Shown here: piece by piece, positions 21,957-31,808 of the stretch
Position numbering within the stretch: position 1 is the stretch's first letter
Layout: each line of letters opens with the position of its first letter
Assembly (NCBI RefSeq): GCF_963678635.1
Contig: NC_087065.1
Location: forward strand, 28,727,254-28,787,253
Length of the DNA stretch: 60,000 nucleotides
Reading direction: 5' to 3'
Origin: Symsagittifera roscoffensis
Lineage: Eukaryota > Xenacoelomorpha > Acoela > Convolutidae
Program-made: the position numbers and the translations under genes
Notes under the pieces: generated by a model
Databases searched by the model: none
What the model was told of the DNA's origin: nothing
The model's input: only the letters and a program-made list of their open reading frames with translations

Positions 21957-24392
21957 TTATCTTAGCCGTCCTTCCTCTACAATGGCGCTTATGGAGTTGT
22001 CGATAAATTGAACTTTGCGTAGCGATCTGCACCCCCTTATACAAAGTATAGAGCTCCTCAGGAGCGCGAAGCTTATTTTAGTTCTTATGTAGTTTATAGA
22101 TTCTGGATAGCTTTCTTGTCTTTTTTCACTTAGTTTTTCGGCCAATGGCTGCATCGTCCGCGTGGCTGTTGGAGCAGCGCCACCGGTGCATCCAAAAATT
22201 AGTGGGCAGAAGCTACTCTGCTCTACGTTTAAAATTCTTTGCTGATATTTGGAGTTCTTCAGCGTTTCGTGGTATTTGTATGCATCCTTATGCAGTTTTC
22301 GCGATGTTTTGGCATGGGGGTTGAAAATTTTCACATCAAAGAAAGCGCGCCTGAATCGTGAACCCCAGAGTCCGTTTGCCTTAATGTAAAGTCGTGCCTC
22401 ATCTTCAGTTGTAGTTGAATTGTTGACAAAGCTTTCGCCTTGCAACGGCTGAAGTTTCGGCTCAATCTCGACGTCATGGCAAACCTCGTTCAAGAGGTTG
22501 GCGAATTTGTCTCTGATTTCATTGTGTCTTATGTGTGTGTAACCACGCTTTGCACAATGAAGCGCATGTGTCAAGTTAAAATCAGCACCACATGCACATG
22601 TGAGTGGGGTTTTGGTTGGTTCCCATCCGTATCTTAAGTAAATACCATCTCTGAACTCTGATTTATTCAGGTTGAAGTTGTATCTGCTCAGTGGTAGGGC
22701 AGTGAGCCAGTTAGAGGCTCCCTTTTCAGAGGCCAGGTCGATTGCGTATTTATCTGTTTCATTTAAGGAGTTAATGAGGTTTGCTTTTTTTCGATTTGTT
22801 CTATCAGTTTTCAATTTTTTGATTTTCGTACATATTTTTTCTTGCTGTGTTACTGCTGTAATAGGATTTTGAGATTCCAGTACCAGTGATGTTTCCTTAG
22901 ACCATTCTAGGTAGCTTTCGGATGGCAGCTTGATGTTAAGTCCGCCCATTTTAAGGGGTAAGGAAGATATCTCACGGAACTGGGGGTTTAAAGTGTCTTT
23001 ACCGACTAGGTTAGGTAATAATTGTTCTTTGATAATATTTTCACATATTTCTAAGTTTTCCATGGTGTTAGGCGTTGTCCTGGCAAGAAATGAAAGCTTT
23101 TCTTGAACTCCTTTAGTATAGCAGGCATAAACGTTTTGAGGGGAGGTTTTAGCAATTTTCGTTAGTTTATTCAAAATTTTGATTTGCTCATTCTGTTGAA
23201 ATTCGAGGAACTTTTTACATTCAGATTCTGTTCCTATAACTGAACCAAGCACTCGGGCTCTTGCCTTTATAGTGATTCCTGTATTTGCGAAGATTTTCTG
23301 AGCTTCACCGAGTTTTTCATCTTTGACAATGAGTTGGCATTTGGATGCTTTCACGTGGTAGCCGAAAAATTTACCCAGTGATACAATTTTGTCGAGGACG
23401 GTTCGTAGATTGCTTAATTTACCGACTGCGTTTCCGTCGTCTGCGTACCATTTCTGGGTTACATCGTCTACTGATAAAAGTTTTATGAGGGGTATTATGG
23501 CTAGACCGTACATGGCCATTGCTAGTGGATCCCCCTGGGTTGTCCCTTCTTGAGAGTAGATTTTTTTTTTGTTAACGAATAGTTTAGATGGATTGGAGTA
23601 CGAGTTCTTAATCGCTGTTAAAAGGGAAGGGCAGGTATTTTCGGTGTTTTTTAATGCCAGCTTTCGGTTCAGCGAGTTGAAAGCGTTTTCGGCATCTATC
23701 AGTAAAACAGCATCGGCGGAAGTTTTGCTGTATTGATCTCTTAGCGTGTGGATCGCATATTCAATGCCACATTTTTGTCCTAGGCAGAGTTGGTAGTTTG
23801 AACCGAGCGACATGAGTTCGTTTTTTAAGCATTTAGTTATTGTTCGCCCTATTATCCTACGCATAACTTCTCCTATGCCTATGGGTCTTACCCCTGGATT
23901 CTTATCTAAGGGTATTAATCTGCATGCGTTATATGGTTCCATTAGTTCTGGATTTAGTTCTTCTGTGGCCAATTTTTTGGCAATTTTAGCAATTGTTTTT
24001 GAAATTTCAACTGATTGTTGCCCGAAGTGCGTTAGAATACGTCTCCATTCATTCGCATCGAGGCCAGATGGTCCATGCGATCCGTGAGTTCTCATGGCTG
24101 CCTTCTTGATATGTTGACCATTTATCTGATCAATTATCGATGGATGGAAAGGAATTGCTTCGTTTGAGACTGGTGTAATATAGTTCTCATTAATTGGTTC
24201 AGATGGTGGGTGTTTCTCTACGAGAATCTGTTCAACTGTCTTACCTTTGACAATCTCGTCGAGCGAAAGAACCCCTTTAGATGTGTCTGTTAGTTTTGCA
24301 ATTGCGCTTGATATTTTTCCAGTATTCATTAGTTTGTTGAACTGTTGTGCTTCAGTTTCAGTTTTTCTTCTACTTCCTTTCAACAAGCGCAT
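21957..24392 (-). CDS. Reverse transcriptase with CCHC and restriction-like endonuclease
   Basis: An 811-codon frame (open back to 24443). RT motifs in order: NPGVRPIGIGEVMRRI, LLIDAENAFNSLNR (motif A), TTQGDPLAMAMYGLA (motif B) and WYADDGNAVG (motif C, about residue 315). The C-terminal third has a zinc knuckle (CACG...HALHCAKRG, about residue 598 on), then RHNEIRDKF, a V-E-I-E-P-x-L strand, D-E-A-R-L and FFDVKIFNP (about residue 685). These fit the CCHC plus PD-(D/E)XK restriction-like endonuclease that R2-group elements use to nick DNA and prime reverse transcription. The terminal RTKISFALLRSSILCIRG is conserved in copy 2's family. This half is intact; the N-terminal half is broken, so copy 1 is probably inactive. 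Confidence 0.9.
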   Translation of the reverse strand: MRLLKGSRRKTETEAQQFNKLMNTGKISSAIAKLTDTSKGVLSLDEIVKGKTVEQILVEKHPPSEPINENYITPVSNEAIPFHPSIIDQINGQHIKKAAMRTHGSHGPSGLDANEWRRILTHFGQQSVEISKTIAKIAKKLATEELNPELMEPYNACRLIPLDKNPGVRPIGIGEVMRRIIGRTITKCLKNELMSLGSNYQLCLGQKCGIEYAIHTLRDQYSKTSADAVLLIDAENAFNSLNRKLALKNTENTCPSLLTAIKNSYSNPSKLFVNKKKIYSQEGTTQGDPLAMAMYGLAIIPLIKLLSVDDVTQKWYADDGNAVGKLSNLRTVLDKIVSLGKFFGYHVKASKCQLIVKDEKLGEAQKIFANTGITIKARARVLGSVIGTESECKKFLEFQQNEQIKILNKLTKIAKTSPQNVYACYTKGVQEKLSFLARTTPNTMENLEICENIIKEQLLPNLVGKDTLNPQFREISSLPLKMGGLNIKLPSESYLEWSKETSLVLESQNPITAVTQQEKICTKIKKLKTDRTNRKKANLINSLNETDKYAIDLASEKGASNWLTALPLSRYNFNLNKSEFRDGIYLRYGWEPTKTPLTCACGADFNLTHALHCAKRGYTHIRHNEIRDKFANLLNEVCHDVEIEPKLQPLQGESFVNNSTTTEDEARLYIKANGLWGSRFRRAFFDVKIFNPHAKTSRKLHKDAYKYHETLKNSKYQQRILNVEQSSFCPLIFGCTGGAAPTATRTMQPLAEKLSEKRQESYPESINYIRTKISFALLRSSILCIRGCRSLRKVQFIDNSISAIVEEGRLR

Positions 24393-24577
24393 TTGCAGCG
24401 CCTTTCCTTCGTTATATAGTCCATCCAGGTCTCCGTCTTGCCATTACTTAAGTCGATTTGCTATTGTTTTGGATAAAGATCCATCAATTTCGGACTTTGT
24501 TTTGCACAGTAATAAGTGTGGAAAAATCATTGCTGCGTGCATTGCGAAGGTATTTTCGTTGTTTTCTATTAGGCTGT

Positions 24578-25024
24578 TCAAAGTTCTATTGAGGGTTTCA
24601 ATAAGTTATAACCAACTTTATTTTTTGACAAGATCATAAAGACCGGTTTCCAGTGGACCACTTCGGTGTATATTTTCCTGGTGGTTTCTATGAGTTCTGG
24701 ACAGGGGTTTGACCATGGGTCTTGTATTGTTCTGGGTTCTATAGTGGAAGACTCTCCTGAGTTTTGTGAGTGTGGGGCAGGTGAAGGGTGAGGGTGCATT
24801 TGGGGGAGCGTGGTTGTAGCTAGGGTTGGGGGATTGCATTCATGCTTGTCGTTAGCTGAATGAAATTGGGAGGTGCAGCGATGACAATTGAAATCGTCAT
24901 AGTGATCACTGCTGCGGGCTAGGCCGCTGCATTTTACATGCATGCAGCCTGGGCATGTGAAGCACCAAACACCTCCGCCTCGCAGGCTGCTTTTACAAAT
25001 AAGGCAGTGTGTTTGAGTAGCCAT
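24578..25024 (-). pseudogene. R2-group element N-terminal part with PHD-like finger
   Basis: The frame starts MATQTHCLICKSS at 25024. Its cysteines and histidine follow a PHD pattern: CLIC, WCFTCPGC, MHVKC, FNCHRC. A proline-, serine- and threonine-rich linker follows (NPPTLATTTLPQ). The frame stops at 24578. The downstream RT frame is offset, so there is at least one frameshift near 24,600, plus an in-frame TAA at 24444-24446 where copy 2 has AAA. PHD-like or other zinc fingers at the N terminus are usual for DNA or RNA binding in such elements; binding here is inferred. Confidence 0.8.
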
Positions 25025-25041
25025 TTTAGGAAGGATACAAT

Positions 25042-25640
25042 TGGACAACAACTGCCCGCAATATCTTTGGTTGCCTTACTTCACTGTTGAGTTTTATCCA
25101 ATCTAGATTATGTAGCTATTTTTCTGCCGCAAATCAATGCAACTTCAATGACGCACGTTTTTCAGACCCAAACAGAAATCATCCACCGCACTGCGTAAAA
25201 GCAAATCTTTTATCGGAACTAAATTGAAATGTGTAACTTATCTATATCAATGTCTTATCAATAAGAAGAAAGCGTTTACAAATGCAATTAAATAACCGAC
25301 AGCCAATTACAAAATTAATAATCGCACAGAAATACTTTTTGATAATCACTGTTTAACTGCTTGTATACTAAAATCATTTTTTCACCTCGCTTCAAAAAAA
25401 ATGGAAGTCATTGCCAGTAAAAATAAGAAAACTCGACACCACTAATTCAACAATAAAGAAAAAAATGAAAATATTCTACACTAGTGGAATGCAATCTAAT
25501 CTAGTACGTACGCAAAAAAAAAACATGGCGTCAAATCCATTTCCATTGAAAGATTTCTATATATCACCAGTTTATTTTATCGATGTAGTTAAGATTTAAT
25601 TTACTCAAATTTATGTACAATTCTTTTTTATTCATGTTGT
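25042..25640 (+). pseudogene. LINE-2 relic, 3' part
   Basis: Continues LINE-2 after the R2-group insertion, starting TTGGACAACAACTGCC. Frames include G-Q-Q-L-P at the join and, near 25340-25600, a C-terminal stretch with FFHLASKK that parallels the LINE-3 tail at 53627-53890 (FFHLTSRKW). Stops are frequent. Confidence 0.7.
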
Positions 25641-26814
25641 TAAGTCTTAATCTGATTTTTTTCAATAGTAATTTCATCGCAATTTACTTATTTGTTTATT
25701 TCATTTTACTATATACTATTTACGCAATTAATCTGAAATTTTGAACTAATCTTTATTACATTTCACTGTATTAATACTCAGACTTTCATCCGGTAATTAA
25801 GTGTTCTTTCTGCTTCTTCTGAGAGTGGACAACGAAAATCAGAGAAAAACATTGAGAAAGTTAAAAAAAATATATCTTGCACATTGATAACTTTTATCTT
25901 ACGTCGCTGATATTCTTCCGGCATTTTTTCAGCAGAACTTCTGTATTGGAGCTTATTTTATAAATTGAAACAGCCACTAAAAACATGCAAACTATCCTTG
26001 CGTCCATAACAAGGCTTTAGACTTCAAACTCAGTCAACACAATTGCCTCATCTGAAATCACAGGTCTAAATATATTAATTCTGATCCTTTGACGTGAGAA
26101 ATTCATATTTTTGGAAGGTTTTCGTGGACTATTTCAAATGATGGAAATAAAAGAAAACATAAGCTGAACTCAGAATACCTCTGTGTTTTTCTAAGACTAC
26201 AAACGATGTTGTTACTACAAACGATGAAAAAAAAATTGTAGTAAAAAGCAGTTGGTTTTTGGTTCTTTTTTAATTTTTTTTTCAAATATTTTCAAATCAG
26301 CAGGTCAGAAATTAATTTGGTAACCGAAGTTACTTCACTAGTTCATCATCCTTACTCCAAGTAAAAAACTTGGAATTTCAAACATTAGGGAGAAGTAAGT
26401 ATAACAAAGGAATGTAACTAGAGTCAGATGATTGGGAATCAAGCCAATATAGTGAGAAAACGAACACCTGTGCAGAAAAACCAAATTTGAAGGAACTAAA
26501 AAAAATAGTCTAAGAGCAGAATGATGGGTCCAAGAGCAGAAAAACAGAAAAATATTAACTTGTATATAATCGTCAATAATACCAAGAAAATGAAGAAAAT
26601 ATGCATGAATTGAATAAATAAATCAATTTTTTTTCAAATAATTTTCCTTTCATCATCAATAGTCCCGAGTAAACCGGCAGCGTTCGCAACCTTTATTGTC
26701 TTTTGAGTTTGATTGAGTTTATCCGATCGAGTTTATCAGATCAAGAAAAACTTCCTGCCCTGAATTCCTCGGTACTTGCGCTCAAATTCTCAAAGAGGTT
26801 AGTTAGAACAATCC
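25641..26814. other. No gene recognised
   Basis: AT-rich DNA between LINE-2 and the tandem repeat. No conserved frame, RNA gene or element end was identified. Confidence 0.45.
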
Positions 26815-27645
26815 CATTCTAGGGCCGGCGGCACCCTGAGATTAAATGGCTGCTAGCAGCCCTTTGCAGCTTAATTATTTAGGCCTTATTCTTGATTCAA
26901 GTTTAGATACAATTGGACAACAACTGCCGACATTATCATTAGTTGCCTTGCTTCATTGTCTTGTTTTATCACATTTAGATTATTCAGCAATATTTTTAAA
27001 ACAAACTAGCGTTTAGCGCACCTTCGGTGCTTCGAAATTTTACGACAGCTCATGAAAAACCGCATATATTGGAAACAACATCTGCAAACTTTTAGTGAAC
27101 TCTGACTGCACCCAATTACAGGGTTGGTAATTTCGAACATTTACATTTTTTTAATTCCCATTTTAAAAGCGTCATCTCGAAAACTTAATGGGCCTCTGGA
27201 GAAATTTGGAGGCCAGATTTGCAACCACTAAGAGCACCCTATTAAAGGGTTAGGAATTCCAAAATGTTGCGAATTTTTTTAAACCTAAGTTTACCGAAAA
27301 ACAAAAATTGAAAAAAAAAACGTCTTATCTCGGAAACTAAAAAGATTTGAGCATTCATATTAAGAGGCAAGATTTGAGACGCCTGGGTGTAAGCTGACAA
27401 TAAGGTTGTATCTTCATCAAGTTAGTATTTTCAAATTTTTTGAATTTCTTTGTAGATAAGTTCTTCGAGAAATTTTGAAAAAGACAAAAAACGTCAGATA
27501 TCGGAAACTTAAAGCATTAGAGCAGTCGCGTTCAGCAGTCGCTTGTGGCAAGATTTGCAACTCTTTAGAGTACCCTGACAACACCGAACTATAGCGTTGG
27601 AAATTTTAAATTTTGAAAAAATAATTAATTTAAACTTTCTGACCC
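26815..27645 (+). repeat. Tandem repeat unit 1 (LINE fragment plus satellite), empty site
   Basis: Begins CCCATTCTAGGGCCGGCGGC and runs about 830 bp to the start of unit 2. It contains a LINE fragment (LINE-3, same family as LINE-2), followed by degenerate monomers marked by (T)ATCTCG(A/G)AAACT at about 27173, 27328 and 27500. Compared with unit 2 it lacks 66 bp (after AAGTTTA). Around 26975 it reads straight through TTGTTTT-ATCACATTTAG, the position where the giant LTR element sits in unit 2. Confidence 0.85.
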
Positions 27646-27857
27646 ATTCTAGGGCCGGCGGCACCCTGAGATTAAATGGCTGCTAGCAGCCCTTTGCAGC
27701 TTAATTATTTTGGCCTTATTCTTGATTCAAGTTTATCTTTTTATGCTCAAATCAAAACAATTCTCCAAAAAATGGCACAAGGAATTAAAACTATAGATAC
27801 AATTGGACAACAACTGCCGACATTATCATTAGTTGCCTTGCTTCATTGTCTTGTTTT
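27646..27857 (+). repeat. Tandem repeat unit 2, left part (LINE-3 fragment)
   Basis: Second copy of the same unit, with a full LINE fragment coding FGLILDSSLSFYAQIK and GIKTIDTIGQQLPTLS. It is interrupted at 27857/27858 by the giant LTR retrotransposon and resumes at 52088. Confidence 0.85.
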
Positions 27858-28741
27858 TGTGCCATTCTGCCAGATGACACAGCGCAACCTTCCGACGAAG
27901 CACGAATCAGAGAGAAAAGGCCTTAACAGCAAAAAAAGTGCTTGGAAGGAGGGTCGAAGTATTCTGAAATTTTCTATTTTTAAAATTTCGATTTTCAAGT
28001 TGATATTTCTCAGAAATACGAAAAACGGCCATTTTGACCAAAAAAGCTGAGAAAATAAGAACAACGACAAATATTGTGAAAAACAGTCGTACAAGAGACG
28101 GAAAATACGAAGCCTCTTATCGTGGCAACAACGCACGATAAGACACTTGTCAGCGGATACTAGTGGGAAGGAAGCTTCAGTGGGGAAGGAGTATTCCACG
28201 GAACCCTCCCGGGACGCAAATTAGGAGAGATAAGAGCGTTATCGCAGGAATATCACGGGAGCGGAGGCTTGGTCCCCCAGAGACTGTTTTATGTGAAGGG
28301 ACTGTATAAAACTGACTATATAGCTACTTGGAAGTCGTGAAACTTTAATTTAACACCGGTGTAACTTGATATTTTAGAATATGAGTAGCTAGAAAGAGGA
28401 AAGGGTCAATCCATCTCCAATGGATTTAATATAGAACTGTCACACAAAAACATATTAAAATAGGTTGTTCGAGCCGTGTTTTTAATGACAATCACGTAGT
28501 CTGAGGATCCGAGACTCAGCTATGTGGTTGTGTTCGCATGTAAACGAAAGCTGATCAAAAGTCGTTTGACTGATGGCCTAAAAATGGTAACTTTTTACTT
28601 TGCCCTAGACAGACCAGAAAATCAACTGGCAAGGTCGAGACGGTGAAAAGCGAGTAGGATTAAGGTAACTGACGCCTGCCAGTCGTTAATAGGTACTTTT
28701 TCTACGCTCCGTCACTGTGTAGTATTTGGGCGAATGTTACA
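27858..28741 (+). repeat. 5' LTR of the giant element
   Basis: Starts TGTGCCATTCTGCCAG and ends GAATGTTACA. It matches 51205-52087 with, by eye, about five substitutions and one single-base indel. A TATAAAA at 28305-28311 is a candidate core promoter and an ATTAAA at about 28454 a weak polyadenylation-signal candidate. These two sites are inferred from position only. Confidence 0.95.
28305..28311 (+). promoter_or_regulatory. Candidate TATA box in the LTR
   Basis: TATAAAA about 450 bases into the LTR, preceded by a GC-richer stretch. The same site is present in the 3' LTR. The start site is not mapped. Confidence 0.45.
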
Positions 28742-28753
28742 TAGACGTTTTTA

Positions 28754-28770
28754 TGGCGCTCCTGGGTGGG
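28754..28770 (+). promoter_or_regulatory. Candidate tRNA primer binding site
   Basis: TGGCGCTCCTGGGTGGG begins 13 bases after the LTR end. It starts with the TGG expected opposite a tRNA CCA end and can be read as the complement of a tRNA acceptor/T-arm. The tRNA was not identified. Confidence 0.5.
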
Positions 28771-30535
28771 CTAGTCAAAGGCATAAGACCATCATGATCA
28801 GTAAGCGTTTCAGCGACGAGCCCTCCGCTCCGGGCGTAAGCCCGAGGTAGAGGCCTTAATGACCGTTATTGTACTAAGGGGAAGGTGCGTACCCTCCGTC
28901 CAGTGCTATTTAGCTTTTTAACTTAGCTAACACCGAAAATTCCGGGGGCCGGAGGGTTAGGTGGGAAATCTAGAGCCCGCTTGTCCTGAGGTCCCAGGAC
29001 CAAAAACAATTAAAGAGAAAGCGTAAAACCAAACAAAAATAGTGTATTACCAAGAAAAATACAAAAATAAATTCATTTGAAAACAAAAAAGTACAAAAAA
29101 CAGTAAAAAAAATCCAAAAAAGACCAAAAACAGTAAAAAACATAAAGTGACAGTTTATATGTTATTTCCGGACGAGATGTGATCTGAACTTCCTGTTTGT
29201 TGTTGTTTCAGATTGATTTATATCGTTTCTGATAGAAAGATTGTGTGTTTTGGTGAAGGGTTGGATACCCTCCCTCGAGTGTAATTTGAGTGTTTAAGCA
29301 CGTTAATGGTGATTTTGCCGGTGACCGGAGGGTAGAGTGGCAAGCTGATCAACGTGTTCCACACTCAACAGGGACATCAGGGACAACATCCGCAACGACT
29401 GTTGGGTATCGTTGAAGCAATGTTACTATCGTTTGGGTACTATTTCATTAAAACTTAAGTGGTGGGGGGCACGATTGGCGCGGTCCGATTGTACCCTCCA
29501 TCGATTACAAATTTCCGAGTTAAGGGTCTTAATTCGGGTATTTTGGTGCAAAGGAGGGTATCGTACTATTCATTAACGACCACTAATAGGTTATTATCCT
29601 TATTACATATTACTTATCTCCTCAATTAGACCCAAAAAAAAACACCCAATTTTGTCGAAAATCATCGATTTTCGATCAAACTGTAGACCCCCAAATTTTT
29701 GGATATCCGAGCTTTTCCGAACAACAAAAAGCTTTTATATAGGGAGTAGCTACGTAGTTCGATCCCTCTAACTAAAGAACCCGCGTGAGAAAAGACTCAG
29801 TAGAAGTTGGAAAAAACCAAAATTTTTCTGTCAAAATTTCGATAATTTTCTGAATTTTGTCAATCTGTTTTGGGGATCGAGTTTTTGAGTTTTTAGACTT
29901 AGAGCAATAAAATTTTTGTGTTAGGAGCGTGCTAGCGTGCTCGGTTACTAGAGAAATTCTTGAGTAACCCTCCGATTGGCTCCTTGAATAGAGCTAACGA
30001 CTTAAGGATTGGAAAAGGAAGGAACCGGAGGGTCCAAATTTGATAGTTATTGGCCAAATTTTTGTCTCCAAACCAATTTTGATCCAGTTTTTTGCACTAT
30101 TCCAGTGCCGTACAGGGCTACTACGCTCGTTTCAACCATTTTTAGGCACTTTCGCTAGGAATTGCGGAAAAAGTTTCTCAGAACCTATATAGGTGGTGAA
30201 AAAAGGCCATTTGGACAAACACGTTTTTGGCAATTTCTCAAAGACTAGTCATCCGATCGGGATAATTTTGGTACCATAAGTCGACGTTTTGGACCACTTT
30301 TCCGGACCGCAACCGTTTTTGGGTTGATAATCTCGGAAAAGAAAATTTTTTTAGAATTTGTTGGTTCGGAGGGTCCAAATTACAGGTAACCCTCCGAGCG
30401 GCAGAAAATTTTATCAAAACACCTTTTTATCCAACTGGGAAAGTTGACCGTGTCAGCCAACCTAATTTTAACTCAGGTGGACCGCTTTTAGAGACTTTAT
30501 CGCGGTAACATAACCTTTTTCGTGATTTTTGGGGA

Positions 30536-30910
30536 ACCCTCCGAAGTAACCCTCCGGAGTCGGCTAAACCCCTTAGCAACCCTCCTTAGTGGAAAAATTC
30601 CACGAGATCACCCAAAGAAGTTAAAACAGCCCCCCGTAGAGAACTTAGCTTGTTTTGACGCTTCCTGAAGTTAATTGAAGACCCTTCTAAGTGAGTTTCA
30701 GAAATTTGAAAATTTTGGAGGTACCCTCCGAAGTAACCCTCCGGAGCATATTAAGCATCTTATTGACCCTCCTTAGTAAATTTAGGGGGACCCTCCGAGG
30801 TAACTTGGGTGATTAAGGTACCCTCCGAGGTAGGCTAAGTGTCTTAACAACCCTCCGGAGTGACTTGAACATCCTAGCAACCCTCCTTGTTGGAAGCTTG
30901 AGGAAACCTT
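30536..30910 (+). repeat. 30-base minisatellite with ACCCTCC in the leader
   Basis: ACCCTCC recurs at 30536, 30549, 30579, then 30723, 30736, 30766, 30790, 30820, 30850 and 30880. Steps are 13, 30 in the first block and 13, 30, 24, 30, 30, 30 in the second. The bases after the motif are usually G(A/G)(A/G)GT and the unit often ends TTAGCA, TTAACA or CTAGCA. The two blocks start identically (13 then 30), suggesting duplication of a block. Confidence 0.85.
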
Positions 30911-31098
30911 CTGTGGCAATTTGGGAAAAGGAAAATATCCATTTAATTAAAATCATATTAGGATATTAGGAGGGCTTATTAGGATCATAAGAGCCCATTT
31001 TGACCCGGAAATTCGTGATCAACTTTGGATTCTAGATCGGGTGTATCAGAAGTACCCGAACAAAAATTTTTTTTTTGATTGTGATTTTGGTTGTGCGG

Positions 31099-31468
31099 TT
31101 GCCTTGAGCTAATTAATAGGAAAGTTCGGGCAATCCGGGAACAAATAAAAGAAGACCTCGGTGAGTGTATTAGGCAAATACACACTCACTTGAGAAGAAA
31201 AGTTATTCCCTGCTCTCGTGCACTTGGAGCGTTCCGGGTGTGGGGGAGCTTTTTCATAGACTTTAGAAATTTTCGATCAGAGGTTGCCTTGAGCTACTTA
31301 ATAGGACAGCTCGGGCAATCGCAGGGCACCTAAAAGAAGACCTAGGTGGGTGTATTAGGCAAATACACACCCACTTGAGAAGACTGTGTCCTGGGCTTTG
31401 TTCTTTCGGATCGTTCCGATTGGGGGAAGTCTTTTTCTTTAAGACTAAGTTTTATTGATCTGTTTCTG
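31099..31468 (+). ncRNA. Duplicated 185-base RNA-structure module upstream of gag
   Basis: Two copies are offset by exactly 185 bases (31099 and 31284). Each has a stem TTGCC...GGCAA with inner GAGCT paired to AGTTC (copy 1) or AGCTC (copy 2). Each also has a longer hairpin: GTGAGTGTATT with AATACACACTCAC in copy 1, GTGGGTGTATT with AATACACACCCAC in copy 2. The A-to-G change in one arm is matched by T-to-C in the other, and GC versus GU pairing is kept in the first stem. This supports a conserved cis-acting RNA structure rather than a separate RNA gene. Confidence 0.6.
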
Positions 31469-31808
31469 AATCATCACTGCTTTTTATCAAAGATTGTTTA
31501 ATTTTAACAAAGCAGTGACTTGATAAATTGTGTGGCAATAAATTGATACTGACAAAAGGTCGCTGTCACCTGTAGGATATTCTTATCTGATTATCTATTG
31601 TGTTTTGTGTGTTGATTATATCTTGTGAAAATCTTGTGATACTGTTATACTATACGACAGGGTTGAGTTAGCATTATATCAATACTGAGCAGACCCTGTG
31701 TGTGTGTGTAACTCTAGCTGAGTCACTAAGATTGTCATTGAGAAACCTAAGAGATTGATTCTGACTTTTCGACATACGAATATTGTTTTTTTTTGTGTGT
31801 CACAAAGT

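Larger units (their letters stand above)
21826..25033 (-). mobile_element. R2-group (REL-type) non-LTR retrotransposon, copy 1
   Basis: A 3.2-kb element on the minus strand, inserted in LINE-2. The target duplication GATACAAT flanks it at 21818-21825 and 25034-25041. The start codon of its protein (25024) lies only about 10 bases from the 5' boundary, so there is almost no 5' untranslated region. The 3' end reads ...GGAAGGGCCCCTTTTGT on the element strand. The same two boundaries are found in copy 2 (54795-57994), which confirms them. Confidence 0.9.
28742..31808 (+). promoter_or_regulatory. 3-kb structured leader of the giant element
   Basis: No long open frame. Prominent motifs: a GTAA-capped hairpin (28831-28844, CGGGC/GCCCG); four modules in which ACCCTCC is followed exactly 60 bases later by GGAGGGT (starts 28891, 29267, 29493, 29967); an inverted pair 30367/30390; a block of ACCCTCC repeats at 30536-30910, mostly with a 30-base period; and a duplicated 185-base hairpin module (31099-31468). 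Leaders of this type usually carry packaging, dimerisation and translation signals; which is meant here is not known. Confidence 0.75.

Noticed and set aside
28742-31808. ACCCTCC/GGAGGGT read as ribosome-binding (Shine-Dalgarno-like) sites.
   Set aside because: The sequence is from a eukaryote; the motifs are complementary pairs in a non-coding leader, better explained as RNA stems.
31755-31808. Upstream extension of gag from a TTG at 31755.
   Set aside because: There is an ATG at 31809 in the same frame; non-ATG initiation is not needed.
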